Source: Phycisphaerae bacterium (GTDB lineage: Bacteria > Planctomycetota > Phycisphaerae > UBA1845 > Fen-1342). From it: a stretch of 64,000 nt of DNA. The stretch's first letter is position 1, and each line of letters opens with the position of its first letter. The stretch covers positions 61,376-125,375 of the forward strand of contig JANQFV010000051.1 in assembly GCA_028277645.1 (NCBI GenBank). The letters run 5' to 3'. Both the position numbers and the translations under genes were made by a program. This document shows positions 53,805-63,916 of the stretch, piece by piece. Below the pieces are notes generated by a model, which saw only the letters and a program-made list of their open reading frames with translations, did no database searches and was not told where the DNA came from.

Positions 53805-55019
53805 CTAATTCAGCAACAGCGCTACAAACGGATTGATGTCACCAAAGTCCGCCGCGCCGTCCCCAGTCACGTCCGCGTACATCGGATCGCAATTCGGATA
53901 CGTCGCGCGGTACAGCGCCTCATCCGTGATCGCCGCCACGAACGGGTTGATGTCACCAAAATCAACCAATCCGTCGCAGTTCACGTCACCGGCCAGCATC
54001 AGCGGATTACGCGCCACCACGACTTCGCCGTTGCTCAGGCCGTACGCGATCGTCGCGGCCGACGGCGACCAAGCTACGCTATTCACGACGTCGTCGCCCG
54101 GATTCAGCGTTTCCAGCAGCGCGCCGTCGGCGACATTCCAGAATCGAATGCGCCGCTCGAACGAGGCGGTGCTCACCGCCGCCATCATCGTCTGCCCGTC
54201 CGGCGAGAACGCCACGTCCGAGATGTAGGCGTCACCCGCATCCAGCGTTCGGACCAGCGCCCCCGTGCCCGGCTGCCACAGATACACCACGGCGCCCTCC
54301 CCCTGGCCGGCGGTCGCGACATACTGATCGTCAGGCGAAAACGCGATCGCCCGCACCGGGCCACCATGAGCGAGCGTCCGCATCAGGCTCTCGGACGAAA
54401 CGCTCCACAGGTCAACGTCGCCTTCGTACTTCCCGGAGGCGGCGATCGCACCGTCCGCGGACAGCGCCGCCGCAGTGATGTAGTCGCCCGTGTAGATGTC
54501 CGCGAGCTCTTGTCCGCCCGGTACGCGGTGCACGCCGACGTCGCGCACGATACCCCAACCGGCCGACAGCACGTCGCCGCCGGCCGCATCGACCGATACG
54601 AACCCGCCCAGAAACGAATCGACGACCGTCTCGCTGTCGAGGTCCCAGATGTATGTCACGCCGCTCTGTACCGGATAAACGTCACCAATCTGCACGTGCC
54701 CCGCCGCAAGCTGCGCCCCATCGCCGCAGAACTCCACGGAGATCACGCCCGCGTGGTGTCCGGGAAGGGTCGCCAGCGGCGCACCGTCCGCGGCATCCCA
54801 GATCACGACCGCGCTGTCGGGCGACGTGCCGCCGGATGCGACGCGCTGGCCGTCCGGGGAGAACGCCACGGACTGCACGCTCGCCGCATGTCCCGTCGTG
54901 CTCCACACGACGGTCAGCGATGTCTCTGCACTAGCCGCAGCACAGATCGCCAGCACGACGAACAGCGTGGTTACAACTTCGACGGAAGACGGGGCCGAAC
55001 GGGTCGTTTGCCTTGTCAT
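53805..55019 (-). CDS. Secreted WD40 beta-propeller with a dockerin-like tail
   Basis: A 404-residue exported protein with signal peptide (VEVVTTLFVVLAICAAASA) and GAGGTGAGG before the ATG. It contains about six WD40-type blades (SVAFSPDGQRVASGG, AIAFSPDDQYVATAG, DVAFSPDGQTMMAAV, SVAWSPSAATIAYG). The last 60 residues are two dockerin-like repeats (GDVNCDGLVDFGDINPFVAAI, GDGAADFGDINPFVALL), closely like the tail at 15.6 kb. It is probably a surface or periplasmic scaffold. Confidence 0.85.
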   Translation of the reverse strand: MTRQTTRSAPSSVEVVTTLFVVLAICAAASAETSLTVVWSTTGHAASVQSVAFSPDGQRVASGGTSPDSAVVIWDAADGAPLATLPGHHAGVISVEFCGDGAQLAAGHVQIGDVYPVQSGVTYIWDLDSETVVDSFLGGFVSVDAAGGDVLSAGWGIVRDVGVHRVPGGQELADIYTGDYITAAALSADGAIAASGKYEGDVDLWSVSSESLMRTLAHGGPVRAIAFSPDDQYVATAGQGEGAVVYLWQPGTGALVRTLDAGDAYISDVAFSPDGQTMMAAVSTASFERRIRFWNVADGALLETLNPGDDVVNSVAWSPSAATIAYGLSNGEVVVARNPLMLAGDVNCDGLVDFGDINPFVAAITDEALYRATYPNCDPMYADVTGDGAADFGDINPFVALLLN

Positions 55020-55256
55020 TGCCTCACCTCACTTGCGCTTTCAGGAGACCGTCACTGCCTCGTGTACGCCGACACATTGCCGTCAACGCGCGGTAGCACT
55101 CCGCACCTGTAGTGGTTGGTCGCCCCCCGACGTAGCGCCTTGCACACCACTGGCGAGAACCAATTCTCAGGACGTCCAGAATTCCAAACACCGCACGGTA
55201 TGCGGTTCCCCCGCCTATACTTAGCGTGGCGGTGTACCCGGTCGCAGAGTCGACTG

Positions 55257-55940
55257 ATGAACGAAGACAGCATTATCTACCTGCCCACGCAGGTGCCCGT
55301 TTTCCCGTTGCCCCAGGTCGTGCTCTTCCCCGGGGCGCTGATCCCATTGCACCTGTTCGAGCCCCGCTATCGCGAGATGGCGGCCGACGCCATCGCCTCC
55401 TCCGGCGTCATCGCACTGGCCCTGCTCAAGCCGGGCTACGAACCGCTCTACTACACCCACCGCGCGCCCATTCACCGCGTCGCCGGTCTCGGACAGATCA
55501 TCAGCTCGGAGAAGCTCGACACCGGCAACTACAACGTTCTGGTCCGCGGCATCGCCCGCGCCCGCGTGCTGGATGAGTCAGTGGAGCGCTCCTACCGGCT
55601 GGCGCGCATCGAGCCGCTGCAGACCTACTCCAGTGCCGGCGACAAACGCGCGGCCGACCTGTTTGCCGAGCTCAAGACAGCGATCCGGGCCGGAGCTCCG
55701 CTTGACGCGCAACTGCGTGAGCGCTGGTTGCAGCTCTTCGAGGTCGCCCTCGACCTGGATGCGCTGTCAGATCTGCTCGCGGCGGGCTTGCCCGCGTCCG
55801 CCGAGCTGCGCCAGTGCCTGCTCGACGAGATCGACGCAGCTACGCGTACCGAGATGCTGATCGATCAGCTCAAGACGCTCACCTCAGTCGCCCGCAATCG
55901 CCGCCGCACCGGAACTGGCGACGAGCACAGCATGAACTGA
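55257..55940 (+). CDS. Lon N-terminal (substrate-binding) domain protein
   Basis: A 227-residue protein consisting of the Lon-protease N-terminal domain only: VPVFPLPQVVLFPGALIPLHLFEPRYREM at the start, then a helical bundle, with no AAA or protease part. Stand-alone LON-domain proteins are common but of unknown role. The ATG at 55257 lies about 35 nt downstream of a TATACT (55216-55221). It is convergent with the collagen-like lipoprotein gene. Confidence 0.9.
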   Translation: MNEDSIIYLPTQVPVFPLPQVVLFPGALIPLHLFEPRYREMAADAIASSGVIALALLKPGYEPLYYTHRAPIHRVAGLGQIISSEKLDTGNYNVLVRGIARARVLDESVERSYRLARIEPLQTYSSAGDKRAADLFAELKTAIRAGAPLDAQLRERWLQLFEVALDLDALSDLLAAGLPASAELRQCLLDEIDAATRTEMLIDQLKTLTSVARNRRRTGTGDEHSMN

Positions 55941-55986
55941 TGCCAGAGTGACGGCGGGTTCATCCCCGACACCTGTTCGCTGTGAC

Positions 55987-57180
55987 CTACAGCAGCGCCG
56001 TAGGGTCCAGAATCGTCTGTAGCCAGCGTCCGTCAGTGCCGGCGGTCGCTGATGTTGGATCAGCGGGGTTGCCGGAGCCGACGCTGCCGCCGAATCCACC
56101 CGACCCGCCGCTGCCACCACCGCCACCACCGCCGGAGCGCAGACTGGCCGTGACCGAATCCGGATCACCCGCAGGGCCGGCCTTTCCGCCGGTGACGTCC
56201 ACGGAACCGAGCGACTCAATCTCCGGCGCGAGGCAATGGACGATCCCGCCGCCGCCGCCACCGCCGGGGGCCGCCACCGACGTGGCCCCGCCGCCGTCGC
56301 CGCCGCGCGCCGTGATCACGGACGTCTCCGAAAGCGTGATCTTCGATCGCGACGCGAAAATCAGCACGCCGCCACCGCCGCCACCGCCGCCCTCTCCGGC
56401 GTCCTCGGCATCAGCATCGATCGAGCCGTGATTGATGATCTCCCCCGCCGCGAGCACGGAGAAGCTGCCGCCGCCCTTGCCACCGCGACCGACGCGGTCG
56501 CCGCGGGCCGTCTCGCTAACCAGCGCCGCACCACCGCCGCCGCCGGCGTTCACCCCCACGCGCAGCGTGATGCGCGACTCGAAGTCCGAGAGACCTGTGC
56601 CGGGAAAACCGCCGGCCCGTGCCTCAGTGGAGTCGCCCGCTTCGCCGCTGGCGGGAGCGTTCGTGGACACGCCCGTGGGCGGCGTAGTTGTCGCGCCGCC
56701 GAGCGTACTCTTGCTGATGTTGCCGCGGTCCGCGCCTTCGGCGCCGAACTGCACGACGATCGAGCCGTTGTTCACGAAATCACCCGTGCAACGAATCACC
56801 GTGCCGCTCTGCACGGTGAGCGTGACGCCCGCGGCGATCGTGAAGTCCTCGTATTGCTGATTGATGTCGTCCTGATCGCCGAGGCGGATGTCCTCGGTGA
56901 TCTCGACGGAGCCGGCTGATGCGTCGCCGTAGACACGGAGCTGGCCGTCCGAACCGCCAGGTCCTGCAGGTCCGGTCGGGCCCGCCGGACCTTGTGGCCC
57001 CGTCGGTCCTTGCTCGCCCTGTAGACCTTGCTCACCTTGCGGCCCCTGTTCACCCTGAGGTCCGGGCGGTCCGGTGATCGTCTGCGCGGTGCCCGGATCA
57101 TCCAATGTGGTCATCGGACAACCACCTGATAGCGCGACAGCGCCGAGCAGCAATACCGGTAGCAGCGCGTATGATCTCAT
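55987..57180 (-). CDS. Collagen-like, glycine-rich lipoprotein
   Basis: A 397-residue lipoprotein started at 57180 (GAGAGGAGG upstream; lipobox SGGC). After the lipid Cys there are about 14 Gly-x-y triplets ([27 protein letters not shown]) that could form a collagen-like triple helix. A beta-helix-like domain follows with long Gly runs in loops (GGGGG and [10 protein letters not shown]). It is probably a surface-exposed stalk-and-domain protein. The Gly-rich region makes the reverse frame an artefact. Confidence 0.8.
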   Translation of the reverse strand: MRSYALLPVLLLGAVALSGGCPMTTLDDPGTAQTITGPPGPQGEQGPQGEQGLQGEQGPTGPQGPAGPTGPAGPGGSDGQLRVYGDASAGSVEITEDIRLGDQDDINQQYEDFTIAAGVTLTVQSGTVIRCTGDFVNNGSIVVQFGAEGADRGNISKSTLGGATTTPPTGVSTNAPASGEAGDSTEARAGGFPGTGLSDFESRITLRVGVNAGGGGGAALVSETARGDRVGRGGKGGGSFSVLAAGEIINHGSIDADAEDAGEGGGGGGGGVLIFASRSKITLSETSVITARGGDGGGATSVAAPGGGGGGGIVHCLAPEIESLGSVDVTGGKAGPAGDPDSVTASLRSGGGGGGGSGGSGGFGGSVGSGNPADPTSATAGTDGRWLQTILDPTALL

Positions 57181-57341
57181 CGTAAGCCTCCTCTCGCGAA
57201 AGTGATTTCTCAATCCCAACTCGTCAGCCCGAACGATGCAGGAATAGTACATTCCGAAACGTCCGATTCTAGTCGGTGTGCGGGCAACCGTTACCCGCCA
57301 CGAGCATCACGAGCGAAACCCGTCGGCGGACCGTAAAATCT

Positions 57342-57355
57342 CCCGAAGTTTCGGG
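57342..57355. promoter_or_regulatory. Palindrome upstream of the ECF sigma gene
   Basis: CCCGAA-GT-TTCGGG lies about 40 nt before the sigma-factor start. It could be a regulator site; there is no further support. Confidence 0.25.
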
Positions 57356-57396
57356 CACAAGATCCCAAGTCTGCAGAATTGGTAGCCCCGCGAGCC

Positions 57397-57969
57397 ATGC
57401 CGAGTCCACACTGGCGACAATCCTCCGATGATGAGCTTACCGCCGGGCTGCGCGCCGGCGACCGCGAAGCGGCGGCGGAGGTGTCGCGCCGCTACTGGGA
57501 GCCGATCAACCGCTACTGCGGACGGTATCTGGGCGACACGCAACTCGGCGAGGACGTGGCCCAGGAGACGTTCGCGAAGCTGCTGGAGGGAAATGCTCTG
57601 CCCGAAGGCGCGCTCAAACCATGGCTGTACAAGCTCGCACGCAACCGCTGCCTGGATATCCTCCGCCGGCACCAACGAAGTCCGACCCATCACAATCGCG
57701 GGCAGACCGGATTCGATGCGGGCTTGTCGAGCGCCGGCCCGCGCACCAAGGCGCATCGCGCGGATCGCCAGCGTCTGCTGCACAACATCATCCTGCAGAT
57801 GCCGGAAGAGTATCGCGCGGTGCTGATGCTGAAGTTCTTCGAGGGACTGTCGCGCTCCGAGATGGCCGAGGCGCTGTCCGTGACTGAGATAGCGGTCAAG
57901 GGCCGGTTGGTCCGCGCGACACAGGCGCTGTACGAAGAGATGCGCAAGATCACGGAATCAGCGCAATGA
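57397..57969 (+). CDS. ECF-type RNA polymerase sigma factor
   Basis: A 190-residue sigma-70-family protein with region 2 (RYWEPINRYCGRYLGDTQLGEDVAQETFAKLLE, KLARNRCLDILRRH) and region 4 (MPEEYRAVLMLKFFEGLSRSEMAEALSVTEIAVKGRLVRATQAL). ECF sigma factors act on envelope or stress regulons. It overlaps the kinase gene by ATGA, so the two are co-expressed as a signalling pair. The ATG at 57397 is chosen over the TTG at 57379. Confidence 0.92.
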   Translation: MPSPHWRQSSDDELTAGLRAGDREAAAEVSRRYWEPINRYCGRYLGDTQLGEDVAQETFAKLLEGNALPEGALKPWLYKLARNRCLDILRRHQRSPTHHNRGQTGFDAGLSSAGPRTKAHRADRQRLLHNIILQMPEEYRAVLMLKFFEGLSRSEMAEALSVTEIAVKGRLVRATQALYEEMRKITESAQ

Positions 57970-60269
57970 AATGCCCCGTCTCGGACAATCAGCTCTGGAC
58001 ACTCGTCCTCGGCGAGGAGGAGAATCGGCAACGCGCCGACGAGCTGGCACAACACGTCGCTGGCTGTATCGCCTGCGCGCAACGTACGGTCGCCTTCCGC
58101 TCAATGATGTCCGACCTGGCGGACATGCCGCCCGATCTGGATGCAGCCACCGCACTGCCGCCCGAAGGTGCGATCGACGGCTTTCGGCTGATTCGGCAAA
58201 TCGGTCAGGGGGGTATGGGCACGGTCTTCGAGGCCGAGCAGCAATCGCCACAGCGTCGTGTCGCGCTGAAAGTCATCAGCGCCGGACAATTTGCGAACGA
58301 CTTCCAGATCCGCCTGTTCCAGCGCGAGATGCAGACGCTGGCACACCTGAATCATCCCGGGATCGCGGCGATCTACAACGCGGGCCGTACGACCGATGGC
58401 CAGCACTACTTCGCGATGGAATTGGTCGAAGGCGCGCCGCTCGACGAGTTCGTTGCGGCGGCGGATGCGCCGTTGACCATCCGCCAACGGCTGGAGCTGT
58501 TCCAGCGGATTTGCGACGCCGTCAGCTACGCGCACCAGCGCGGCGTTATCCACCGCGACCTGAAGCCGGGCAACATTCTCGTAACGCCGGTGGGCGACCC
58601 GAAGATTCTCGATTTCGGACTCGCCCGCATCGCCGACACGGACGTGCCCGGCAGCGACATCGTCACCGAGCTGGGCCGCATCCTGGGCACCTATGCGTAC
58701 ATGAGTCCCGAGCAGGCCCGCGGCGACACGCAAGCGATCGACGTGCGCAGCGATGTGTATGCGCTCGGTGTGATTCTGCACGAAATGCTCACCGGCGTGC
58801 GGCCGTACGACGTGACGGCGTGCCCCGTACACGAGACGGTGCGGATCATCTGCGAGGAGCGAGTGCATTCGCCGCGCGGGCTGAATCCGAGCATCGCCCA
58901 GGACGTCGGGACGATCACGCTGCACACGCTGGAGAAGGAGCCGCAGCGGCGTTATCAGTCGGCCGCCGAACTGGCCGACGACGTACGCCGTTACCTGACG
59001 AGCCATCCAATACTGGCGCGGCCACCCAGCCGGGTGTATCACCTGCAAAAGTTGCTCGCGCGGCATCGGCTGGCTTTCGGATTGGCTTCGCTGGTCTTCG
59101 CGCTCGTGGTCGGGTCGGCAATTACCTTCGGCGTGTTGGCACTGCAAATCGCGGACCAGCGTGACGCCATCGCGAATCAACGCGATGAGATCACCGAGCA
59201 GCGCGACCTGGCCCGCACCGAAGCGAGCAAATTCAGCGAGGTAAACGCGGCACTGAAGAACATGTTCACTGCCTCGAACCCGTGGATGCGCGGCGACCGC
59301 GACGTACTTGTGCGCGACGTGCTCGATGACGCCGCCGACCGGATCGAGCGTGACATCGTCGACAATCCGCTCGTGGCGGCCGCGGCGCGCAACGCACTCG
59401 GAAACACGTACCGCGGGATTGGCGAACTTGAGCGCGCCGAGGCGCAGTTGACCGTGGCGCTGGCGACGCGCCGCGAGCTCCTGGGCAACGAGCACCTCGA
59501 GACGGTCGAAAGCCTGAATGATCTGGGAGAACTGCGGTTCGAACAGGGCCAGCTTGAGGCGGCCGAGGCACTGTTTCGCGAAGTGCTCGATTTACAGCAG
59601 AAGCTACTGCCGCCTGACGATCCGGCCATCGCCAATTCGCGGAATTCGCTGGGGCTGGTGCTGAAATGGCAGGGCGACCTGGAAAGTCCGGAGGAGCTAT
59701 TTCGCCAGGCGCAGGCGGTGCGCGAGTCATATGCCGAGACGTTGCGGGCAGACGCCAATACGCCACGACCTCGGCTCGTCGAAGCACACGAAGCGCTGGC
59801 ACAGACGCTGAACAACCTCGCGGCACTTTACCGGGCTCGGGCGACCGAGCATGGCGCGGAATCCGTGGCCTGGGAGTATCTGGAATCAGCGCGGCCACTG
59901 TACGAACGAGCACTTGAGCTGCGGCAGACCTGGCAAGGCCCCGACCACCCGCAAACTGCCAAGATGCACAACAACATCGCACACCTGTTGGCCGACCTCG
60001 GTGATCTGGCGGCGGCGGAAACGCATGCCCGCGGAGCGGCGCGTATTCTCGAGGCTGCGCTCGGGCTCGAAAACAACTACACCGCGCGGGCCTACTACAA
60101 CCTGGCGTCATTGCTGGCGAATCGTGAGAAATGGGAGGCGGCCCGCGACGCTGCGCAGACTGCTTTGCGAAACCAGGAGCAGTTGCTACCGACTGACAGC
60201 CGGCATATTCGGGCAACCCGAGCGCTGCTCGACCGGATTGACCAGCAAAGAAAATCGCCGGAGCGGTGA
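57966..60269 (+). CDS. Ser/Thr protein kinase with anti-sigma-like zinc motif and TPR repeats
   Basis: A 767-residue protein. The first 60 residues contain HVAGCIAC (His30, Cys34, Cys37), the HX3CX2C zinc motif of ZAS anti-sigma domains. Residues about 70-340 are a Pkn2-type kinase (GQGGMGTVFEAE, HRDLKPGN, DFGLA, MSPEQARGD). One membrane helix follows near residue 380 (LAFGLASLVFALVVGSAITFGV), then a coiled coil and several TPR units in the exported part. It is translationally coupled to the ECF sigma factor. Confidence 0.92.
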   Translation: MKCPVSDNQLWTLVLGEEENRQRADELAQHVAGCIACAQRTVAFRSMMSDLADMPPDLDAATALPPEGAIDGFRLIRQIGQGGMGTVFEAEQQSPQRRVALKVISAGQFANDFQIRLFQREMQTLAHLNHPGIAAIYNAGRTTDGQHYFAMELVEGAPLDEFVAAADAPLTIRQRLELFQRICDAVSYAHQRGVIHRDLKPGNILVTPVGDPKILDFGLARIADTDVPGSDIVTELGRILGTYAYMSPEQARGDTQAIDVRSDVYALGVILHEMLTGVRPYDVTACPVHETVRIICEERVHSPRGLNPSIAQDVGTITLHTLEKEPQRRYQSAAELADDVRRYLTSHPILARPPSRVYHLQKLLARHRLAFGLASLVFALVVGSAITFGVLALQIADQRDAIANQRDEITEQRDLARTEASKFSEVNAALKNMFTASNPWMRGDRDVLVRDVLDDAADRIERDIVDNPLVAAAARNALGNTYRGIGELERAEAQLTVALATRRELLGNEHLETVESLNDLGELRFEQGQLEAAEALFREVLDLQQKLLPPDDPAIANSRNSLGLVLKWQGDLESPEELFRQAQAVRESYAETLRADANTPRPRLVEAHEALAQTLNNLAALYRARATEHGAESVAWEYLESARPLYERALELRQTWQGPDHPQTAKMHNNIAHLLADLGDLAAAETHARGAARILEAALGLENNYTARAYYNLASLLANREKWEAARDAAQTALRNQEQLLPTDSRHIRATRALLDRIDQQRKSPER

Positions 60270-60288
60270 GTTGCCTCACCGCCCCGGC
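60247..60288 (-). terminator. Intrinsic terminator of the metalloprotease gene
   Basis: Read on the minus strand, stem GCCGG-GGCGGTGAG / CTCACCGC-T-CCGGC with loop GCAA is followed by GATTTTCTTT. It lies about 27 nt after the metalloprotease stop and overlaps the end of the convergent kinase gene. Confidence 0.75.
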
Positions 60289-60314
60289 TTACGGCAGCCT
60301 CCACCTCGCTGCGC

Positions 60315-63071
60315 CTATCTGCGGGTAGTTGAATTGCGCTTACGGCGGACCTGCACCTTGCCATAACCCATGGACATCAGGGACATCAGCGCGGCGGGCA
60401 CGGCACCAAATCCACACAGACCCGGGCCCGGCACAAAGTTGCCATCCTGATCGAACTCCACCAGATCGTCATCGTCGTCGAATTCGTCTGCTTCGTTCGG
60501 ATCGACGTCATTCGGGTCGAAGTCATCGACCTGATTGGGATCGAAGTCATCCACCTGGTTCGGGTCGAAGTCACCAGACTCGTTCGGGTCCACGTCGTCG
60601 GGCTGATTCGGATCGAAATCACCCGGCTGGTTGGGGTCGAAGTCGCCCGACTCGTTCGGATCCACGCCGCCATCGTTGGGATCCTCGCAATCGAGCACAC
60701 CGTCGCCGTCGGAGTCGATATCCGGCAGGTCGCAGCCACAGACACCTGCCTCAGTCTTCTCGGCGTTCAGCGGGCACTCGTCCTGGCAGTCGGGCGTACC
60801 GTCCTGATCACTGTCGAGCAGGTCGTCGGCACCCGGGCATACGTCGCATGCGTCGATGACGCTGTCGCCGTCGGTATCCGTCTGGCACTCATCCGGCAGG
60901 CCATTCGCGTCACAGTCCTCGCTGAAACCGGTCGCAATGTCTTCGGCGTCATCGACGCCATTCCCGTTGCAGTCATCCAGCGGCTCCACGGCGGTGTAGC
61001 TGATGGTGATCTCGTACGGATTCACGGCACTGTTGTTGAACAGCCTGAGCAGGCCGGACGTCTGGCCGGCCACTGTCGGCGTAACCTCGATCTGGATGTC
61101 ACTGGACTGACCCGGAGGGATCGTCACTGGTATGCCGTCGGCGATCGTCATGTCGCCCGCGGCAGCACCTTCGATACGCGAGGTACCGATGATCGTCAGG
61201 TTCGCGCTGCCGGTGTTCTCGACCTCCAGCGACAACTGCGTGGTGTCGTTGACCTGCAATTCGTCCAGGTCGATCTCACCACCGGCAGCCGCTTCAGTAA
61301 CCTCCATCACCGGCTCCTGCCCCGGAAGGGCTGTGCCGCGGACGATAAACGCGAAATCCGACGCGTTCGGATCGTTGCTCCGCAGCGACAGCACCGCGAC
61401 GCGCTGGCCCTCGGCGGTCGGGTTGAAACTCAGCCCGAGGATTGCCTGGCCACCCGGCGCGATCTCTGCCGGCAGGAAGCCCGCCGAAAAGTCGCCCGCG
61501 GCCGGGCCCTGGAAGCGCACCGGTGGCGAGTCCGTGAATACGAGCGGACCATCGCCGGCGTTCTGCACCAACAGCGCCACGCCCGAGGTCTGGCCAACCG
61601 CAGTGTCATCGAAGATCAGGAAGTCGCCATCGGACAGGATCTGAACGCCGTTAGCCACCACCAGGGCCGGACCACTCTGAGCTGCCTCGATTTCCAGATT
61701 GCTAATGGTGAGCTCATAGCGCTGCACGTCGTCCACGTTGTCAGTCGAGTACACCTCGACCAGCATGTAGCCGGCGGCCGTATACGCGATCGGAGGGTGA
61801 TACTCGGCTTGACTCGCCTCGTTAAAGTCGATCTGCGCGACCATCTGCAACTGTCCTGTTTGCGCCGAGACGCGTCGCCACAAACGGAAGCCAAGGTCAC
61901 GCGCCGCCAAGGCATTGACGGTTTCCGCGGTACCGTTCTGCGGACCGGACTGGTAGGTCGTGCCCACGGGCTGGACCCGAATTGCGATCGGAACTTGTGC
62001 GAAGGCCGAGAAGCCGTACCAGTCACTGCTGTCAGCCCGTTCGATCGCGACGTTCTTGACTTCCAACTTGATCTCACCCGACGTGGACGGATCGCGCAGC
62101 GGCCCGCCAACGAACAGTTCCTGCCCGTACTCGTCGCTGGGCTCCAGGCGGTCGCCGTACTGGTGCTGCGCCGCGCGAATGTCATTCTCCTGCGGGCCGT
62201 CGAAGTTGGAGTTCAGGAACGGCTCCATCAGCTTGGTGTTATTGACAGGGATGGTGTGTGCCAGACCGAGGCCGTGGCCGTGCTCGTGCATGATCGTGTT
62301 GCGGAAGTCAACGTAGTTGTTTGTCGGGTCGGTGAAGGTCGCAATATCATCGCTGTCCATCACCATGTCGCCGCCGTTGGCGGGGTAGAAGTTGTACGCC
62401 AGCGGGCCGGCACCGATCGGGTGCATGGCGATACGGACATCGCCGCGTGCGCCGAGCTGGCCGGGCGTGAACATGCCGAACGGGGCGCCGTCGTCGGACA
62501 CCTCGACGTACTCGATGTTGAGGAGCCGACCCCAGTGCTGGAACGACTGAGCAAACAGCGCCTTCCACACCGTGCGCCCGCCGGGGAAGCTGGCGTCCAT
62601 GGTCGCGAAGAGATTACTCGGGCTCGTTGGCTCGCCGTTGAAACCCGGGATCTCAGTCCCGTCCGGGACGAAGCTGTACGTGATCGTGATCTTCTCGCCC
62701 TGCTCGACCGTGCCGTCTGTCGCCGTCTGCGTCCAACGCGAGGTCAGGTTAAACGCCGCGAGCTGCTCGTCCGGCATGGACTCGAGAAACGCGGTCATCT
62801 GCGACTCGGTCGCCCCCGGCTCAAACATGACACTCATGTTGCTGAGGCTGATGCAGGTGCTGCCGTCGGCGTGGGCCTGGCGGTGTACGACGGCGTCGCG
62901 TACGAGCCCTGCGATCAGGTCCTCACGGGAGGCTGGAACGCCGTGAGCGTGGGCATGTGCGTGGTCGTGGCCGCAGTTGTGCGCGGCCTGACCGAGGGTC
63001 TGCAGCGCGGTGGTGAGGGTGAGCAGGATGGTGAGTGAGCGGAGTTTCGTGTTGTTGAGCGTGGTCGTCAT
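60315..63071 (-). CDS. Secreted matrixin-like metalloprotease with calcium repeats and Cys-containing C-terminal anchor
   Basis: A 918-residue exported protein started at 63071 (AAGGAG 6 nt upstream). After the signal peptide there is a His-rich pro-region (NCGHDHAHAHAHG). The zinc site HEHGHGLGLAH (about 258-268) is of the HEXXHXXGXXH metzincin/matrixin type. Later come two ASH-like beta domains (VLSLRSNDPNASDFAFIVRGTA, then IQIEVTPTVAGQTSGLLRLFNNS), thrombospondin type-3-like repeats, and a ninefold acidic DPNQ/DPNE repeat. The tail GLCGFG - hydrophobic helix - VRRKRN resembles the 16.4 kb protein's anchor. Confidence 0.88.
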   Translation of the reverse strand: MTTTLNNTKLRSLTILLTLTTALQTLGQAAHNCGHDHAHAHAHGVPASREDLIAGLVRDAVVHRQAHADGSTCISLSNMSVMFEPGATESQMTAFLESMPDEQLAAFNLTSRWTQTATDGTVEQGEKITITYSFVPDGTEIPGFNGEPTSPSNLFATMDASFPGGRTVWKALFAQSFQHWGRLLNIEYVEVSDDGAPFGMFTPGQLGARGDVRIAMHPIGAGPLAYNFYPANGGDMVMDSDDIATFTDPTNNYVDFRNTIMHEHGHGLGLAHTIPVNNTKLMEPFLNSNFDGPQENDIRAAQHQYGDRLEPSDEYGQELFVGGPLRDPSTSGEIKLEVKNVAIERADSSDWYGFSAFAQVPIAIRVQPVGTTYQSGPQNGTAETVNALAARDLGFRLWRRVSAQTGQLQMVAQIDFNEASQAEYHPPIAYTAAGYMLVEVYSTDNVDDVQRYELTISNLEIEAAQSGPALVVANGVQILSDGDFLIFDDTAVGQTSGVALLVQNAGDGPLVFTDSPPVRFQGPAAGDFSAGFLPAEIAPGGQAILGLSFNPTAEGQRVAVLSLRSNDPNASDFAFIVRGTALPGQEPVMEVTEAAAGGEIDLDELQVNDTTQLSLEVENTGSANLTIIGTSRIEGAAAGDMTIADGIPVTIPPGQSSDIQIEVTPTVAGQTSGLLRLFNNSAVNPYEITISYTAVEPLDDCNGNGVDDAEDIATGFSEDCDANGLPDECQTDTDGDSVIDACDVCPGADDLLDSDQDGTPDCQDECPLNAEKTEAGVCGCDLPDIDSDGDGVLDCEDPNDGGVDPNESGDFDPNQPGDFDPNQPDDVDPNESGDFDPNQVDDFDPNQVDDFDPNDVDPNEADEFDDDDDLVEFDQDGNFVPGPGLCGFGAVPAALMSLMSMGYGKVQVRRKRNSTTRR

Positions 63072-63163
63072 GGCTGTCTCCTTGTGAAAGCTGTGTTCGG
63101 CACCGTTGCCGTTCACCAGCTATCACGAACGAGTTAGCCGCCCGGACCGCAAACTCCACGCAA

Positions 63164-63192
63164 TTCTGCTGGACGCCGCAAAGACCTATAAT
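63164..63192 (+). promoter_or_regulatory. Strong promoter of the acetyltransferase pseudogene
   Basis: TTCTGC (63164-63169), a 17-nt spacer and consensus TATAAT (63187-63192) in a locally AT-rich stretch, divergent from the metalloprotease gene. Confidence 0.6.
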
Positions 63193-63285
63193 ATCTCCAC
63201 TCCTATCACATGATGTCGCTTGCATGGCGTTTCACGCCGCTTAGCCGGTACTTATGTGTATATTGAGGAAATTGGAGTTACGTAT

Positions 63286-63916
63286 ATGGGGAAATCGGGG
63301 TTGCGTGAGTTGCTCAGGGTGATCCGAGCCGATTTGCACCGCTACGGCGGCGCGTCCGGCTGGCGGGGGTTCTTACACGGGTATCACTACTACGGCTTCC
63401 GTGACCCTGTGGTACCGCGTCGCCAAATACCTGCGATCCAAACGATGGCTACGTCCGCTGTACTATTTTGCTTCGTAGCGCCGCCGAGTGACGTCAATCC
63501 GCTTCGGTATTGAGATCGGCCCCGGGTTCTACGTGGGGCATTTCGGCAACATCTTCATCAGTGACGAAACAACGATAGGTAGCAACTGCAACATATCGCA
63601 GGAGGTGTCGATCGGGACCGGGGGGCGGAAGGGGGCGCGCGGCGTACCGCACCTGCGCGATCGAGTGTACGTAGGAGCGGGTACGAAGATCTTCGGGCCG
63701 ATTACGATCGGTTCCGACGCCGCGATCAGTACCAACACCGTTGTTGTGCGGAACGTCGCGCCGGGCGAGGTCGTTGGTGGTGTGCCGGCGAAGGTAATTT
63801 CCCGGGTGGGCAGCGACGACTTCACCAACTGGACCGACTGGGACGGGGAATCACCGACAGAAGAATCGACGCCATCCGAACCGGAACCCGCAGTACTCGA
63901 GCTAGGTTCTGTTTGA
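63286..63916 (+). pseudogene. Decayed serine acetyltransferase (hexapeptide acyltransferase)
   Basis: The N-terminal part (MGKSGLRELLRVIRADLHRYGG) in one frame runs into a wrong frame after about 63400; the next frame continues as VTLWYRVAKYLRSKRWLRPLYYFAS, then an in-frame TAG at 63476-63478, then RRRVTSIRFGIEIGPGFYVGHFG and hexapeptide repeats (TTIGSNCNISQEVSIGTGG, VGAGTKIFGPITIGSDA) to the end. It therefore has a frameshift and a nonsense codon. Serine-acetyltransferase-like proteins of this kind are common in polysaccharide loci. The last codons may come from the adjoining IS. Confidence 0.75.

Noticed and set aside
53796..55112. Long antisense open frame across the WD40-dockerin gene
   Set aside because: The minus-strand gene has a signal peptide, Shine-Dalgarno and repeated blades; the reverse frame is Arg/His-rich and featureless.
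58101..59495. Long antisense open frame across the kinase gene
   Set aside because: The forward frame has an intact kinase domain and TPR repeats; the reverse frame has no family resemblance.
60480..60670. Short tandem DNA repeats, considered as a CRISPR array
   Set aside because: The repeats are 24-30 bp units without unique spacers and encode the acidic DPNQ/DPNE protein repeat in frame.
61797..63038. Long antisense open frame across the metalloprotease gene
   Set aside because: It lies opposite the HEXXH-containing coding strand with signal peptide, ribosome-binding site and terminator; the reverse product is unrelated to known proteins.
63470..63490. TAG at 63476 as programmed read-through or pyrrolysine codon
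   Set aside because: It occurs together with a frameshift and an IS end in the same gene, and no pyrrolysine genes are visible; decay is simpler.
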